DNA from: Rhodanobacteraceae bacterium
GTDB taxonomy: Bacteria; Acidobacteriota; Terriglobia; Terriglobales; Acidobacteriaceae
Direction of reading: 5' to 3'
Assembly: GCA_903970285.1 (NCBI GenBank)
Contig: CAJCHN010000139.1
Span: 1 to 52,720, forward strand
Length of the DNA: 52,720 bases
A program made the position numbers and the translations under genes. Under the pieces are notes generated by a model, which ran no database searches, had not been told where the DNA came from, and saw nothing but the letters and a program-made list of their open reading frames with translations. Each line of letters starts with the position of its first letter. Within the stretch, counting starts at the first letter, position 1. Positions 52,507 to 52,720 of this stretch are shown here, one piece after another.

Positions 52507-52720
52507 ATGCCTAGGGATTCAGAGAGCATCGTTTCAAAAGTCTCAGCGCTGCTCGCGCCGCTTTGTACAGCTCCGCTCTACTTTCTTTTACGGGGTTCTC
52601 CCGGTAGAAGGCTAGCGGCGTGGGTGTTAACGACATCGCTTGTTTTGTCTGTCCAGATCTTTTGGGAAAAGCGAAGGCTCCTTTCGTTTTGGATGACTGT
52701 CGCGATAATGACCGCACTAC
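52507..52720 (+). CDS. Partial small membrane protein, candidate immunity gene
   Basis: Open from ATG 52507 to the window edge without a stop (71 codons). The product (MPRDSESIVSKVSALLAPLC...) has about three hydrophobic segments: SALLAPLCTAPLYFLL, LAAWVLTTSLVLSVQIFW and FWMTVAIMTAL. It follows the orphan tip by 2 bp, the usual spacing of an immunity gene, so it may protect the membrane against that tip. Only the N-terminal part is visible; it is unrecognised. Confidence 0.5.
   Translation, partial: MPRDSESIVSKVSALLAPLCTAPLYFLLRGSPGRRLAAWVLTTSLVLSVQIFWEKRRLLSFWMTVAIMTAL

Noticed and set aside
52511-52717. Minus-strand frame at the window end
   Set aside because: It is opposite the open plus-strand membrane protein, which follows the orphan tip at the normal spacing; no motif on the minus strand.

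Overview
The window is high-GC bacterial chromosome. An acidobacterium (Acidobacteriota, probably Terriglobia) is the most likely source. This is an inference from gene content: a very large TonB-dependent receptor with an N-terminal carboxypeptidase-regulatory-like domain, a one-component HTH-TPR membrane regulator, an ECF sigma / zinc anti-sigma / zinc-ribbon membrane protein / DUF4097 cassette, DUF4230 and DPP-IV-type proteins, and RHS fragments. No rRNA, tRNA or CRISPR array was seen.

Layout. 1-3.4 kb: the end of an ABC ATPase and its permease, a MarR regulator and a family-2 glycosyltransferase. 3.4-4.6 kb: a small disrupted toxin-type locus, with a PIN-domain gene carrying an internal stop, a coupled small ORF and a 163-bp fragment of a second PIN gene. 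4.6-15.4 kb, all on the minus strand: gyrA (with an extra ~85-residue segment), an MFS exporter coupled to a polysaccharide deacetylase, the bcp peroxiredoxin, fabD, two membrane proteins and a DPP-IV-type peptidase; a 46-bp repeat cluster lies upstream of fabD. 15.5-23.3 kb: a ygiB/ygiC-like pair, a BamE-like-domain protein, a second MFS protein and the TonB-dependent receptor. 23.8-27.9 kb: TolC-like protein, DsbA-like thiol protein, and FtsX-type permease plus ATPase. 27.9-34.2 kb: HTH-TPR regulator, ATP-grasp ligase, amino-acid permease, inorganic pyrophosphatase, a stand-alone purS and an outer-membrane barrel.

34.4-39.9 kb: a plus-strand operon hemE-hemH-hemY (last steps of protoporphyrin/heme synthesis, overlapping stops and starts), two VOC-fold proteins, thymidine kinase and a small hypothetical. 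40-42.1 kb: an exported serine carboxypeptidase and a Cu,Zn superoxide dismutase ending in a strong terminator. 42.2-46.95 kb: the coupled sigma factor cassette.

46.97 kb to the end is the most interesting part: a compact island of lower GC made of RHS remnants. A frameshifted RHS pseudogene is followed by three consecutive units. Each has a conserved RHS core segment, a different C-terminal domain and a small exported protein, with stops and starts overlapping or 6 nt apart. The first C-terminal domain carries a zincin-type HExxH motif. The second and third carry different H...HGC and H...SEGC arrangements like L,D-transpeptidase-fold peptidoglycan enzymes. All three partners begin with signal peptides, so the array reads as a string of envelope-targeting toxin tips with periplasmic immunity candidates. 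A UUCG-loop terminator, a fourth orphan tip and a partial membrane protein close the window.
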